From positions 1,054,001 through 1,118,000 of the forward strand of contig NZ_AP023181.1 of the NCBI RefSeq assembly GCF_013426915.1: DNA of 64,000 nucleotides, read 5' to 3'. The notes under the pieces are model-generated. The model was given only the letters and a program-made list of their open reading frames with translations, was not told the origin of the DNA and did not search any database. Both the position numbers and the translations under genes were made by a program. Shown here piece after piece: positions 8,905 to 18,587 of the stretch. Positions within the stretch are counted from its first letter, which is position 1, and the number at the start of each line of letters is the position of its first letter. The DNA comes from Paraburkholderia sp. PGU19. Lineage in GTDB: Bacteria; Pseudomonadota; Gammaproteobacteria; Burkholderiales; Burkholderiaceae.

Positions 8905-10304
8905 CGACATTCAGCAGCGTTTCCGGCAGTGCGCTGTCTATCGCGCGCGCGTATGCCGATGGCGCATTCAGCGCCCGTGAATTGATAGAAGCAACGCTCG
9001 CGCGGATCGACGCACACGACACGCAGATCAACGCGTTCACGGCCATCACGCGCGAACGCGCGCTCGCCGAAGCCGATGCACTCGACGCACGCCGCGCGAG
9101 CGGTGAGACATTGCCGCCGCTCGCGGGCGTTCCGTTTGCGGCGAAGAATCTGTTCGATATAGCGGGCGTCACGACGGTAGCGGGCTCTCGCGTACTCGCC
9201 GACATGTCACCCGCTACGGCGGATGCAACGCTCGTACGACGCCTTTGCGAGCAAGGCGCAATCATGGTCGGCGCGCTCAACATGGACGAGTTTGCCTATG
9301 GATTCACGACCGAGAACCATCACGCGGGACCGTGCCGCAATCCGCACGATTTGACGCGCACGGCGGGCGGATCGTCGGGCGGCAGCGCGGCGGCCGTCGC
9401 GGCGGGCTTCGTGCCCATTACGCTCGGCACCGATACCAACGGCTCCGTGCGCGTGCCTGCTTCGCTGTGCGGCGTGTTCGGCGTGAAGCCGACTTATGGA
9501 CGCCTGTCGCGGCATGGCACCTGGCCGTTCGTCGCGAGCCTCGATCATATGGGCGCTTTCGCGCGAAACGTGGACGATCTCGCTGCCGTCTACGACGCGT
9601 TGCAATGCACCGATCCGTTCGATCCCTCATGCGCGCAGCGTGGCTTCGAATCCGCGAATGCGAGGCCGGGTGTGTTGCGCGTGGCGCGGCTTGGCGGCTA
9701 TTTCGACGAACACGCGAATGACGACGCGCGTGAAGCCTCGCACGTCGCCGCTGAAGCGTTGTCGGCGACGCATACAGTTGAATATCCCGATGCCGATGCG
9801 GCGCGCGGCGCGGCGTTTCTGATTACGGCTGCCGAGGGCGGTCAACTGCATATGGCAAATCTGCACGCGCGCTATGACGAGCGTGAGCCTTTGTCGCGTG
9901 ATCGGCTGATTGCGGGTGCGTTGCTGCCCGCTGCGTGGATCGTGCAGGCGCAGCGCGTGCGGGCTGCATTGCGGCGCCGCGTGCTGGAACTGTTCTCGCA
10001 CTACGATGTGCTGATTGCACCGGCTACGCCTGTCGTCGCACCGCACATTGGCGATGAGTTCATGGACGTCAACGGTGAGCGGCTTGCTGTGCGGCCCAAT
10101 CTCGGTTTGTTAACGCAGCCGGTTTCCTGTCTTGGGCTGCCTGTCGTCGTCGCGCCGATGCGTACGCGCGATGGCTTGCCGATCGGCGTTCAGTTGATCG
10201 CGCCGCCGTGGCGTGAGGAACTGGCGTTCGAAGCGGCGCGGCGTCTCGAAGCTGCGGAGGTCGCGTATTGTCCTCCACCGGCGTTCGATGCGGGAGCACA
10301 GTGA
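8901..10304 (+). CDS. AtzE-like amidohydrolase (amidase-signature family)
   Basis: This 467-residue enzyme has the complete amidase-signature triad: K82 in FAAKNLFDIAG, the GGSSGGS loop at 156-162 and nucleophile S182 in GTDTNGSVRVP. The N-terminal third (LIEATLARID, NAFTAIT) matches the AtzE/GatA group. AtzE deaminates 1-carboxybiuret in cyanuric acid breakdown and needs AtzG. Here both partners sit adjacent and overlapping, followed by an AtzH-like gene, but there is no AtzD cyanuric acid hydrolase in the window. The in-frame ATG at 8901 is used; the longer reading from 8664 is a shadow. Confidence 0.9.
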   Translation: MTTFSSVSGSALSIARAYADGAFSARELIEATLARIDAHDTQINAFTAITRERALAEADALDARRASGETLPPLAGVPFAAKNLFDIAGVTTVAGSRVLADMSPATADATLVRRLCEQGAIMVGALNMDEFAYGFTTENHHAGPCRNPHDLTRTAGGSSGGSAAAVAAGFVPITLGTDTNGSVRVPASLCGVFGVKPTYGRLSRHGTWPFVASLDHMGAFARNVDDLAAVYDALQCTDPFDPSCAQRGFESANARPGVLRVARLGGYFDEHANDDAREASHVAAEALSATHTVEYPDADAARGAAFLITAAEGGQLHMANLHARYDEREPLSRDRLIAGALLPAAWIVQAQRVRAALRRRVLELFSHYDVLIAPATPVVAPHIGDEFMDVNGERLAVRPNLGLLTQPVSCLGLPVVVAPMRTRDGLPIGVQLIAPPWREELAFEAARRLEAAEVAYCPPPAFDAGAQ

Positions 10305-10696
10305 TGATCGAGATCAATCGGCCCGATGTGCTCGCTGAAATCAACGCAGCATTCGATGCTTACGAACAGGCGCTCGTGAGCAATGACGTCGCTGTGCTCG
10401 ATGCGCTCTTCTTCGATTCGCCGCATACGCTGCGGTATGGCGCGACGGAAAATCTGTACGGATACGACGCGATTCGTGAGTTTCGTGCTTCACGGCCCGG
10501 CAAGGGACTTGAGCGTACAGTGACGGCGCGCGTCGTTACGACATATGGCGACGCGTTCGCCGTCGCCAATATCGAGTTTCGGCGCGATAACGAGCCACGA
10601 GTCGGCAGGCAAAGTCAGACGTGGGTGAAGATGCCCGAAGGCTGGCGAGTGGTGAGCGCGCATGTGAGCTGGATGGGCTTGGCCTCAGGTTCGTGA
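10304..10696 (+). CDS. AtzH-like protein (DUF3225, NTF2-like fold)
   Basis: This 130-residue protein is of the DUF3225/AtzH type: an NTF2-like cone fold with an N-terminal helix (INRPDVLAEINAAFDAYEQA) and the segment FFDSPHTLRYGATENLYG followed by AIREFRASRPG. In the cyanuric acid operon AtzH follows AtzE and is an amidase-associated protein. ATG 10304 overlaps the AtzE-like stop by one base and has GGGAG 7 bases upstream. It closes this five-gene operon, and its presence supports an Atz-like chemistry (hydrolysis of carboxylated or unstable ureides). Confidence 0.85.
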   Translation: MIEINRPDVLAEINAAFDAYEQALVSNDVAVLDALFFDSPHTLRYGATENLYGYDAIREFRASRPGKGLERTVTARVVTTYGDAFAVANIEFRRDNEPRVGRQSQTWVKMPEGWRVVSAHVSWMGLASGS

Positions 10697-10916
10697 TGGT
10701 TTTTTTCGCTGGCATCCGCGTCATGATGCTGATGTCCGAGACCGGACAGCCGCAGCACATTCGCGGTAAGGGAAAATCGCTTTCAGACCTTGCGCGCGCC
10801 CGGTGTTTTGCCAGATATCGGCGAGCGTGGATTCCGACAATGCTATGAGATCGGCAACGCCCCGTCACACGGTTATACCGTCGTGCAGCGCACGCAATTT
10901 CCAGCGCGACCTCGGC

Positions 10917-10922
10917 TATAAT
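10917..10922 (+). promoter_or_regulatory. TATAAT -10 box before the copper operon
   Basis: A perfect TATAAT lies 8 bases before the ATG at 10930. A good -35 is not visible, so an activator may help. The arms ACGGT/ACCGT (10869-10881) about 35 bases upstream are a possible binding site. Transcription would start at or next to the ATG, implying a leaderless or near-leaderless message. The rest of 10697-10916 holds only a short match (10707-10720) to the end of the repeat described at 17893. Confidence 0.45.
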
Positions 10923-10929
10923 CCCAGCC

Positions 10930-11292
10930 ATGAAATTTCTCCGGACATTGCTCCTTCTGCTGCTTTGCGCTGTGCTGCCCATCAGTGGGCTGGCAGCGAG
11001 CGGCTTGACGGGTGAATGTCCAATGCAGATGAGCATGAGTTCCGACGAAGGCAGTGCGATGGTGTCGGACATGCCCGGCTGCGAGATGATACAATCGTCT
11101 CAGCCAGGAAAAGCCAAAGGGTTCTTCTGCAAGGCAACCGCGCAATGCCAGCTTGGCAGCCTGTATCACCCGGCCTCGCGCGTCGAAGTCACCCGCCCTG
11201 CGGGACCGTCCAGCCCCGTCGTTTTCCACTACGCGCAGTCGCTCATCGTCCGTGAACCGGGCGGTCTCTGGCGACCTCCTCGCACCATCTAA
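10930..11292 (+). CDS. Small exported protein at the head of the Cu/Ag efflux operon
   Basis: This 120-residue protein has a signal peptide (MKFLRTLLLLLLCAVLPISG, cleavage about LAA). Its exported part has Met/Cys-containing stretches (GECPMQMSMSS, DMPGCEMIQ, FFCKATAQCQ) that could bind soft metal ions. Small proteins of this kind (CzcI-like) often precede czc/cus efflux genes; I do not recognise a named family with certainty. There is no ribosome-binding site before the ATG, consistent with the leaderless reading of the promoter. It probably acts in the periplasm with the efflux genes downstream. Confidence 0.6.
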   Translation: MKFLRTLLLLLLCAVLPISGLAASGLTGECPMQMSMSSDEGSAMVSDMPGCEMIQSSQPGKAKGFFCKATAQCQLGSLYHPASRVEVTRPAGPSSPVVFHYAQSLIVREPGGLWRPPRTI

Positions 11293-11309
11293 TCCCTTGC
11301 TGACAGGTT

Positions 11310-11367
11310 CGCCGCATTAGCGGCGATGTCGTCCTGCGTCCAGGACGTGGATTCCCTATGGGAATCC
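11310..11367 (+). promoter_or_regulatory. Three consecutive hairpins in the leader of the cusC-like gene
   Basis: Three perfect hairpins follow one another: CGCCGC-ATTA-GCGGCG (11310-11325), GTCCTG-CGTC-CAGGAC (11331-11346) and GGATTCCC-TAT-GGGAATCC (11349-11367). They lie between the small exported protein and the outer-membrane channel gene, whose ATG is at 11385. There is no T-run after any of them, so they look more like mRNA-processing or attenuation structures than a simple terminator. Confidence 0.5.
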
Positions 11368-11384
11368 GCCGTTGGGGTTAGACC

Positions 11385-12680
11385 ATGCCTTTGACCATTG
11401 GCACGCCGTCATGCCGGCGTGCGCCACTGCGCGCGCGTTCACTTTTTGCCGCGCTGATTCTCACGAGCGTCGCTGCGTACGCTCAGGAAACACCCGTCAC
11501 GCTCGATGCGGCGCTTCAGGCCGCTACGGACCACTCCGCCGCGATGGGGGCCGCACAGGCCTCCGTGCGCGCCAGTTCGGAAGCGGCCGTCCGGGCCGGT
11601 CAGTTGCCCGACCCGACGCTCAAGGCCGGTGTCGACAATCTGCCGGTGACCGGGCAGCAGAAATACACAATCGGCCAGGACTTCATGACGATGCGCCGTA
11701 TCGGCATCGAGCAGGAATGGGTGTCGGGTGACAAGCGCCGGCTCCGGTCCGAACTGGCGAACGATCTGGTGGACCGCGAACGGGCTGGCTACCTTGGCCA
11801 ACTTGCGAATACCCGCCAGCAAACGGCCATAGCGTGGCTCAGCGCGGTCTACGCGAAGAAGGGCGTTTCGCTGCAACGGCAGCTCGTCGACCATATGACC
11901 CACGAACTGGATGCGACGAAAGCGTCTTATCGTGGAGCAAAAGCGACCGCCGCCGATGTAACCCAGGCCCAGGCGATGCTCGCGCAGACGCAGGACCAGT
12001 TGCTCAAGGCACAGCAGACATTGCAGACCGCGCTCATCGGCCTGTCCCGCTGGACGGCAACGCCCGTTCCCGACGTGACGGGCGAACCGCCGGCGCCGCA
12101 GTCCTATGTGTCATCGCTGCCGCCGGAAGAACTCCGTGAGGTGCAGCCAGTGCTCGTCGCGGCCTCGCGGGACATCGCGGTCGCCGATGCCGATACCGCC
12201 GTCGCGAACAGCAACCGTAGCCCCAACTGGACGTGGGAGGTCGCCTACCAGCAACGGGGTGGCGCGTATTCGAACATGGTGTCGGTTGGCGTCAGCATTC
12301 CGCTGCCCATCAATCGCAAGAATCGCCAGGACCGGGATGCTAGCGAGAAGGCGGAACTCGCCACCCGCGCGCGGCTGATGTACGAAGACGCCCAACGTCA
12401 GGTGGAAGCGGACATCCGCGCACAGTCCGCCACCCTCGCTAGCGGCCGCGAACGCATTGCCAGTCTGTCCAACTCCCTGCTTCCGGCTGCCGGCCAGCGC
12501 GTGCAACTTGCGGCTGCCGCGTACCGGGCAGGCACCGGCTCGCTCGCCGATACCTTTGCTGCCCGGCGTGCGCAACTCGAGGCGGAACTTCAGGTGCTGG
12601 ACCTGCAGCGCGAGGTGTCGCAAACCTGGGCACAGCTCGAATACCAGGTCGTGCCGGCGTCGATGTCCGTGAGTCAGTAA
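11385..12680 (+). CDS. cusC: TolC-family outer-membrane channel of Cu/Ag efflux (CusC-like)
   Basis: This 431-residue protein has a signal peptide (ALILTSVAAYA-QE) and two OEP repeats made of long coiled helices, with the TolC-family sequence TLDAALQAATDH near the mature N-terminus. It is the outer-membrane exit duct of a tripartite RND pump; the adaptor and pump follow directly (10-base gap, then overlaps). There is no lipobox Cys near the N-terminus, unlike E. coli CusC. The ribosome-binding site before ATG 11385 is weak (GGGG), so the leader hairpins may matter for expression. Confidence 0.88.
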   Translation: MPLTIGTPSCRRAPLRARSLFAALILTSVAAYAQETPVTLDAALQAATDHSAAMGAAQASVRASSEAAVRAGQLPDPTLKAGVDNLPVTGQQKYTIGQDFMTMRRIGIEQEWVSGDKRRLRSELANDLVDRERAGYLGQLANTRQQTAIAWLSAVYAKKGVSLQRQLVDHMTHELDATKASYRGAKATAADVTQAQAMLAQTQDQLLKAQQTLQTALIGLSRWTATPVPDVTGEPPAPQSYVSSLPPEELREVQPVLVAASRDIAVADADTAVANSNRSPNWTWEVAYQQRGGAYSNMVSVGVSIPLPINRKNRQDRDASEKAELATRARLMYEDAQRQVEADIRAQSATLASGRERIASLSNSLLPAAGQRVQLAAAAYRAGTGSLADTFAARRAQLEAELQVLDLQREVSQTWAQLEYQVVPASMSVSQ

Positions 12681-12690
12681 GGAGAACAAC

Positions 12691-14223
12691 ATGCAAAAGA
12701 AACAACTGACACGCGTGGCCCTGATGGCGTTTGCCGCGGCGGCCCTGCTCGGTGCCGGCTATGTCGCGGGCACGCATCGTCCGGCATCAGATGGAGCGGG
12801 TGCTGTTGCCACCACCACCACGCGCGGCGACAAGGTCGACCCGAAGACAGGTCGCAAGGTGCTGTATTGGCACGACCCGATGGTCCCGGCCCAGCACTTC
12901 GACAAGCCGGGCAAGTCTCCCTTCATGGAGATGCAACTGGAACCCGTCTACGCGGACGAAGGAGGCGGCTCGACGGGCATCCGCATCGACCCGGGCCTCC
13001 AGCAGAATCTGGGCATCCGCTACGCGACCGCTCGCCGCCAGGAGACGTCGGAGGGTTTCGACGCCGTCGGCACCACCCAGTTCGACGAGTCCCAGGCGGA
13101 CGTCGTGCAGTCACGCGTCACGGGATACATCGACCATTTGTACGCCAGTGCGCCTATGCAGCGAATACGCAAGGGAGCGCCGATAGCGTCCCTGTTCGTG
13201 CCCGACTGGCTCGCCCCGCAGGAAGAATATCTGTCGCTCAGGCGCGGCGGCATGGACATGAGCCTGCTGGAAGCGTCGCGCGCGCGCATGCGTGCGCTGT
13301 CGATTCCGGACGGCGTCGTCGCCGCCCTCGACCGGACTGGAAAGGTTCAGACACATGTCGTTCTGTCGTCGCCAGAAACCGGCGTGGTGAGCGAACTGAA
13401 CGTGCGAGACGGCGCACAGGTGACGCCTGGCCAGACGCTTGCCAAGGTCGCCGGTCTCTCGAAGCTGTGGCTCATCGTTGAAATTCCGGAGTCACTTGCG
13501 TTGAGCGTTCAACCCGGCATGAGCGTCGATGCCACGTTTTCCGGCGACCCTGCGCAACACTTCAACGGACAGATCCGCGAAATCCTACCGGGCATTAGCG
13601 CCAGCAGCCGCACGCTGCAGGCACGCCTCGAAATCGACAATACCGCGCTGAAGCTCACGCCCGGCATGTTGATGCGCGTGCGCGTCGGCGGACAGAAGAG
13701 CGTCTCGCGTCTGCTCGTTCCGTCCGAGGCAGTCATCACGACGGGCAAGCGTTCTGTCGTCATCGCGAGAAACAAGGATGGCCGCCTGCAGCCCGTTGCG
13801 GTCACGGTTGGCAACGACGTCGGCAGCGAAACCGAGGTGCTGAGCGGATTGAGCGACGGCGAACAGGTCGTCGCCTCCGGCCAGTTCCTGATTGATTCGG
13901 AAGCCAGCCTGAAATCGGTCCTGCCACGGCTGGAAGGCGGCGCGGGGGTGAGTCCGGGCGTTTCAGCGCCGGCATCCGCTTCGGCGGCGGCGCAAACGTA
14001 CGAGACTACCGGCAAGGTCGAAAAGGTCACGCCGCAAGACATCACATTTTCGCATCAGCCAGTTCCGGCTCTGAACTGGCCGGCAATGACGATGTCTTTC
14101 AGCAAGCCGGCACCCACTGCATTTCCGGATGTCAAGGCAGGCCAGACGGTGCATTTCGTCTTCAGCCAGTCCGGTGATGGTTACCAGTTGGAGAAGGTCG
14201 AACCCGCCGGAGGTGCCCAATGA
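12691..14223 (+). CDS. cusB: RND periplasmic adaptor with N-terminal heavy-metal-binding and C-terminal CusF-like domain (CusB/SilB-like)
   Basis: This 510-residue membrane-fusion protein has four parts. The N-terminal anchor is about residues 8-26. A heavy-metal-binding segment (about 53-90) includes [16 protein letters not shown]. The barrel-sandwich/alpha-hairpin adaptor core runs to about 410. The C-terminal ~75 residues form a CusF fold with H-x7-W-x2-M-x-M ([14 protein letters not shown]), the Cu(I)/Ag(I) ligand set of CusF. Such a fusion is known in SilB of Cupriavidus. It collects ions in the periplasm and feeds the pump. Its stop overlaps the pump start (ATGA). Confidence 0.92.
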   Translation: MQKKQLTRVALMAFAAAALLGAGYVAGTHRPASDGAGAVATTTTRGDKVDPKTGRKVLYWHDPMVPAQHFDKPGKSPFMEMQLEPVYADEGGGSTGIRIDPGLQQNLGIRYATARRQETSEGFDAVGTTQFDESQADVVQSRVTGYIDHLYASAPMQRIRKGAPIASLFVPDWLAPQEEYLSLRRGGMDMSLLEASRARMRALSIPDGVVAALDRTGKVQTHVVLSSPETGVVSELNVRDGAQVTPGQTLAKVAGLSKLWLIVEIPESLALSVQPGMSVDATFSGDPAQHFNGQIREILPGISASSRTLQARLEIDNTALKLTPGMLMRVRVGGQKSVSRLLVPSEAVITTGKRSVVIARNKDGRLQPVAVTVGNDVGSETEVLSGLSDGEQVVASGQFLIDSEASLKSVLPRLEGGAGVSPGVSAPASASAAAQTYETTGKVEKVTPQDITFSHQPVPALNWPAMTMSFSKPAPTAFPDVKAGQTVHFVFSQSGDGYQLEKVEPAGGAQ

Positions 14224-17200
14224 TTGCGCGCCTCATTCGCTGGTCCATTCACAACCGGTTCCTGGTTCTGCTCGCGACGGTGCTCGTGACGGCGTGGGGC
14301 ACCTATTCGGTGACCCAGACGCCGCTCGATGCGCTGCCCGACCTGTCCGATACGCAGGTCATCATCAAGGCCTCGTACCCGGGCAAGGCGCCGCAGGTCA
14401 TCGAGGATCAGGTGACCTACCCGCTCACCACGACATTGCTCGGCGTGCCCGGTGCAAAAGCCATCCGCGCCTATTCGGCGTTCGGCGATGCGTTCGTCTA
14501 CGTGCTGTTCGACGACAAGACGGACCAGTATTGGGCACGCTCGCGCGTGCTCGAGTATCTGAACCAGGTGCAAAGCCGTTTGCCGCCGGGGGCAACCGTT
14601 TCGCTTGGCCCGGATGCAACCGGCGTGGGCTGGGTGTACGAGTATGCCCTCGTCGACCGGACCGCGAGGCATGACCTCGGGCAACTGCGCGCGCTGAACG
14701 ACTGGTTCCTGAAGTTCGAACTGAAGTCGGTGCCGGACGTGTCCGAAGTGGCGTCGATAGGCGGCATGGTGCGCCAGTACCAGGTGGTGCTCGATCCTGA
14801 CAAGCTGCGCGCATACGGCATCACGCAAACGATGGTGGCCGACTCGCTGCGCAAGGCCAACCAGGAATCAGGTGGCTCCGTCGTCGAACTCGCCGAGTCC
14901 GAATATGTGGTGCGCTCTTCAGGCTACCTTCATTCACTGGATGACTTCCGCCACGTCGTGCTGCGCACCAACGATGCGGGGACGCCCGTGCTGCTCGGCG
15001 ACGTGGCGCGCATCCAGATTGGACCCGAGACGCGCCGTGGCATCGCCGAACTGAATGGGCAGGGCGAGGTCGCGGGCGGCGTCATCGTCATGCGTTCGGG
15101 CAAGAACGCGTTGACGACCATCGAGGCGGTGAAAGCAAAGCTCGCTGACCTGAAGCGTTCGCTGCCGCCTGGCGTCGAGGTTGTCACGACTTACGACCGC
15201 TCGCAACTCATCGACCGCGCGGTGGACAACCTCAAGGACAAGCTCATCGAGGAGTTCATTGTCGTCGCGCTGGTCTGCGCGGTCTTCCTGTTTCATCTGC
15301 GCAGCGCGTTCGTGGCCATCCTGTCGCTGCCACTCGGTGTGCTGGCCGCGTTCATCGTCATGCGCTATCAGGGCATCAATGCGAACCTGATGTCGCTTGG
15401 CGGCATTGCGATTGCTATTGGCGCGATGATCGACGCGGCCATTGTGATGATAGAGAACGCGCACAAACACCTGGAGGCGTTCGAGCACGCGCATCCGGAC
15501 ACGTCGATAACCGCCGCGCAGCGCTGGGAACTGATTGCGACATCCGCTGCCGAGGTCGGGCCCGCGCTGTTCTTCTCGCTGCTCATCATCACGCTGTCCT
15601 TTATTCCCGTGTTTTCGCTGGAAGGACAGGAAGGCAAGCTCGTCTCGCCGCTGGCGTACACGAAGACGTACACGATTGCGGCCGCAGCCGGCCTCTCCGT
15701 GACGCTCGTGCCTGTGCTGATGGGCTATCTCATACGAGGCCGCATTCCGCATGAAAATGCCAACCCCATCAACCGCGTACTGATTCGACTGTACAGACCG
15801 CTGCTCGAGGCAACGCTTCGACGCCCATGGCTTGCGATCGGTGTCGCCGTGGTCGCACTGGCTGCGACCATCGTGCCGGTTTCACGTCTTGGCGGAGAGT
15901 TCCTGCCGCCACTCGACGAAGGCGACCTGCTGTACATGCCGACCGCGCTGCCAAGCATTTCGACCGAGAAAGCGAGTGAACTGCTGCAGCAGACCGACCG
16001 GCTCATCAAGACCGTGCCGGAGGTGGCGACCGTGTTCGGCAAATCGGGACGCGCCGACACCGCCACGGACCCTGCGCCGGGTCTCGAGATGTTCGAAACG
16101 ACGATTCAGTTCAAGCCCCGTAGCGAGTGGCGCCCCGGCATGACGCCGGAGAAGCTGGTCGATGAACTGGACCGGACGGTGAAGGTGCCGGGTCTGTCGA
16201 ATGTATGGGTTCCGCCTATCCGCAACCGGATCGACATGCTGTCGACGGGCATCAAGACGCCTGTCGGCGTCAAGATTTCGGGCCCCGACCTGACGCAGAT
16301 CGACCGCGTCGCGGCGCAGGTCGAAGCGGCGGTGAAGAATGTGCCGGGCGTGACTTCTGCGCTCGCCGAGCGGCTGAATGGCGGCCGGTACATCGACGTC
16401 GATATCGACCGGCTTGCGGCTGCGCGGTATGGCCTTTCGGTGGCGGACATCCAGTCGGTCGTCTCGTCGGCGGTGGGTGGAGAAAACGTCGGCGAGGTGA
16501 TTGACGGCCGTGAGCGCTTTCCCATCAACATCCGCTATCCGCGCGAAGTCCGGGACTCGCTTGAGAAGTTGCGGCAACTGCCCGTTGTCACGGACCGGGG
16601 CGCGCAGATCCAGCTCGGCGATGTGGCGCATATCGCCATTGCCGACGGCCCGCCGTCGATTCGCAGTGAGAATGCGCGGCTTTCCGGCTTTGTCTATGTC
16701 GACATTCGCGATACGGATCTGCAGTCGGCCGTGAAGGCGATGCAACGCGCCGTCGCGGAAAAGGTTGTGTTGCCGCCGGGGTATTCGATTGCGTGGTCGG
16801 GTCAGTTCGAGTACCTGGAGCGCGCGGCGGCGAAGTTGCGCACGGTCATTCCGGTGACGCTCGTCGTCATCTTCGTGCTGCTGTTCCTGACTTTCAACTC
16901 GGCGGCCGATGCGTTGCTGTTGATGTCGACGGTGCCGTTTGCGCTGGTCGGCGGGTTTTGGCTTATCTGGGTGCTGGGGCATGCGGTATCGGTTGCCACG
17001 TCGGTCGGCTTCATTGCTCTCGCGGGCGTCGCGGCCGAATTCGGTGTCGTGATGCTGCTGTACCTGAAAGGCGCGCTTAACCGCCGGCTGGAAGATGGCG
17101 AACCGTTCACTGAAGCTTTGCTACTCGATGCGATTCGCGAAGGCGCGGTGCTACGTGTCCGGCCCAAAGCGATGACGGTCGCGGTGGTGCTTGCGGGTCT

Positions 17201-17429
17201 CATCCCCATCATGATTGGACATGGTGCCGGGTCGGAGGTGATGCAGCGCATTGCTGCGCCGATGGTGGGCGGCATGGTCACTGCACCGCTGCTGTCGATG
17301 TTCGTTATTCCCGCAGCCTGGTATCTGTTGCAGCGCCGTCGCGCGAGACATGTGAGTCATGAGCGGTTCCCCGAAGTAGTCCCTTCTGGCACGAGCGTGC
17401 CTTGTACCGAAACTGGAGAAATTCGATGA
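14220..17429 (+). CDS. cusA: Cu(I)/Ag(I) efflux RND pump (CusA-like)
   Basis: This 1069-residue inner-membrane proton-driven pump of the heavy-metal RND family has two large periplasmic loops and twelve predicted transmembrane segments. The methionine triad that binds Cu/Ag in E. coli CusA (M573, M623, M672 as I recall) is intact at M573 (LLYM), M624 (LEMFETT) and M673 (RIDML). This argues for monovalent Cu/Ag rather than Zn/Co/Cd. It is translationally coupled to the adaptor and to the downstream CusF gene (both ATGA overlaps). Confidence 0.95.
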   Translation: MIARLIRWSIHNRFLVLLATVLVTAWGTYSVTQTPLDALPDLSDTQVIIKASYPGKAPQVIEDQVTYPLTTTLLGVPGAKAIRAYSAFGDAFVYVLFDDKTDQYWARSRVLEYLNQVQSRLPPGATVSLGPDATGVGWVYEYALVDRTARHDLGQLRALNDWFLKFELKSVPDVSEVASIGGMVRQYQVVLDPDKLRAYGITQTMVADSLRKANQESGGSVVELAESEYVVRSSGYLHSLDDFRHVVLRTNDAGTPVLLGDVARIQIGPETRRGIAELNGQGEVAGGVIVMRSGKNALTTIEAVKAKLADLKRSLPPGVEVVTTYDRSQLIDRAVDNLKDKLIEEFIVVALVCAVFLFHLRSAFVAILSLPLGVLAAFIVMRYQGINANLMSLGGIAIAIGAMIDAAIVMIENAHKHLEAFEHAHPDTSITAAQRWELIATSAAEVGPALFFSLLIITLSFIPVFSLEGQEGKLVSPLAYTKTYTIAAAAGLSVTLVPVLMGYLIRGRIPHENANPINRVLIRLYRPLLEATLRRPWLAIGVAVVALAATIVPVSRLGGEFLPPLDEGDLLYMPTALPSISTEKASELLQQTDRLIKTVPEVATVFGKSGRADTATDPAPGLEMFETTIQFKPRSEWRPGMTPEKLVDELDRTVKVPGLSNVWVPPIRNRIDMLSTGIKTPVGVKISGPDLTQIDRVAAQVEAAVKNVPGVTSALAERLNGGRYIDVDIDRLAAARYGLSVADIQSVVSSAVGGENVGEVIDGRERFPINIRYPREVRDSLEKLRQLPVVTDRGAQIQLGDVAHIAIADGPPSIRSENARLSGFVYVDIRDTDLQSAVKAMQRAVAEKVVLPPGYSIAWSGQFEYLERAAAKLRTVIPVTLVVIFVLLFLTFNSAADALLLMSTVPFALVGGFWLIWVLGHAVSVATSVGFIALAGVAAEFGVVMLLYLKGALNRRLEDGEPFTEALLLDAIREGAVLRVRPKAMTVAVVLAGLIPIMIGHGAGSEVMQRIAAPMVGGMVTAPLLSMFVIPAAWYLLQRRRARHVSHERFPEVVPSGTSVPCTETGEIR

Positions 17430-17764
17430 AAAAACTGATTGTTGCGTCTGCTGTGCTTGCAGCTGTCTTGGTTGCTCCGGCCTTTGCCGGTGACGATATG
17501 GCTGGCATGAATATGTCCGCGCCGTCCGCCTCGACAAAGGCCGCACTCACCGATGCGGAGGTCAAGAAGGTGGATGCGGAGACTGGCATGGTGACGCTGA
17601 AGCACGGTGCGCTGGAAAACGTCGGCATGCCGGCGATGACGATGGCATTCAAGGCCAAGGACGCTGCGATGGTCAAGCAGGTGCACGAGGGCGATAAGGT
17701 CAAGGTTCGGATCGAAAGCGTCAATGGTATGTTGACCATCGTGAAGATGGAGAAGCGGTCTTGA
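17426..17764 (+). CDS. cusF: Periplasmic Cu/Ag chaperone, CusF-like, with Trp-to-Met change
   Basis: This 112-residue protein has a signal peptide (ending APAFA-GDD), a short Met-rich linker (MAGMNM) and a single CusF OB-fold domain. In CusF the ion is held by His, two Met and a capping Trp. Here the ligands read H-x7-M-x2-M-x-M ([14 protein letters not shown]), with Met in place of Trp. The adaptor-fused copy upstream keeps Trp. The ATG overlaps the pump stop (ATGA). It would hand Cu/Ag to the adaptor. Confidence 0.88.
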   Translation: MKKLIVASAVLAAVLVAPAFAGDDMAGMNMSAPSASTKAALTDAEVKKVDAETGMVTLKHGALENVGMPAMTMAFKAKDAAMVKQVHEGDKVKVRIESVNGMLTIVKMEKRS

Positions 17765-17856
17765 GCCGGTGAGCGCCGGTCCTGGCGCGATACGCTTGCA
17801 GTACTTGCCTGCGAGTTGAGTGCTGGAATTCGTGATGCGGTGGTTGCTGCGCAAGC

Positions 17857-17881
17857 GGTTTGGTTTGGTTTGGTTTGGTTT
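17857..17881 (+). repeat. GGTTT tandem repeat (five copies)
   Basis: Five perfect tandem copies of GGTTT directly precede the large inverted repeat. It is a simple-sequence tract that could vary in length. Confidence 0.8.
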
Positions 17882-17892
17882 GCTTGTGTTTG

Positions 17893-18180
17893 CGCTGGCA
17901 TCCGCGGTTTGTTAGCTTGCTGCACGCGTCGCCCCTGTGCGGGGCGGCACCTACTTTTCTTTGCCGCCGCAAAGAAAAGTAGGCAAAAGAAAGCGGCTAA
18001 CACCGCCAACATTTCTTCTTGCCTGAGGGCCCCCAACCGGTCTTACGCCTCACACGGCAACGTCCTTGTTAGCGCGTGTTGCCAACGCGCTGAATGACCG
18101 CCTCACCCACTTCAAACACCCGCACAAGGGCTCGCGACAGCGAATGGTTTGCGCCGCCCAGGTGGCAAACTGTGTGTAGG
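17893..18180 (+). repeat. Interspersed repeat unit, copy 1 of an inverted pair
   Basis: About 290 bases here recur inverted at 18264-18552. Bases 17926-18008 (83 bp) are identical to the reverse complement of 18437-18519, and 18153-18180 (28 bp) to that of 18264-18291; between these the arms are diverged. Inside is a 15-bp hairpin (CCTACTTTTCTTTGC / GCAAAGAAAAGTAGG). I recognise this CTTTGCCGCCGCAAAG-type element as common between genes in Burkholderia/Paraburkholderia genomes. It contains no plausible gene. It lies between convergent genes and may also terminate transcription. Confidence 0.85.
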
Positions 18181-18263
18181 TTGTCGCGGCGTATAGCCTG
18201 GTGCTCTTACAGGGTGGAACGCCTGCGCTATCGGACCGAAGTGAGGCGTGTGCAGTGCTACGG

Positions 18264-18552
18264 CCTACACACAGTTTGCCACCTGGGCGGCAGTGGATTA
18301 TCTGGCGCGGCATGTGGTGACGCGGGCGCGTGGAGCGGGTGATGCGTCAAATCAGAGCGTTGGCAACAAGCATGAATAACGTGATTGCCGTGTGAAGCGT
18401 AGGAACCTTTGGGGGCCCTCAGGCAGGAACTAGAACTGGCGGTGTTAGCCGCTTTCTTTTGCCTACTTTTCTTTGCGGCGGCAAAGAAAAGTAGGTGCCG
18501 CCCCGCACAGGGGCGACGCTTGACGCACGCTGACGAATCGCGGATGCCAGCC
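18264..18552 (-). repeat. Interspersed repeat unit, copy 2 (inverted)
   Basis: This is the inverted partner of 17893-18180, with the same 83-bp and 28-bp identical blocks and the same 15-bp internal hairpin. The centre (18181-18263) is unique sequence, so the whole 17893-18552 stretch is a nested palindrome of about 660 bases. Confidence 0.85.
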
Positions 18553-18587
18553 CAAGAGCAAAAGACCCAAACGCTGCGCAGCACCTC

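Noticed and set aside
15882..16982. 366-codon minus-strand frame within the cusA-like gene
   Set aside because: It is antisense to the fully conserved RND pump and has an Arg/His-rich shadow composition.
17857..18552. Considered as a CRISPR array
   Set aside because: The GGTTT tract has no spacers, and the larger repeats are a single inverted pair with unequal conservation.
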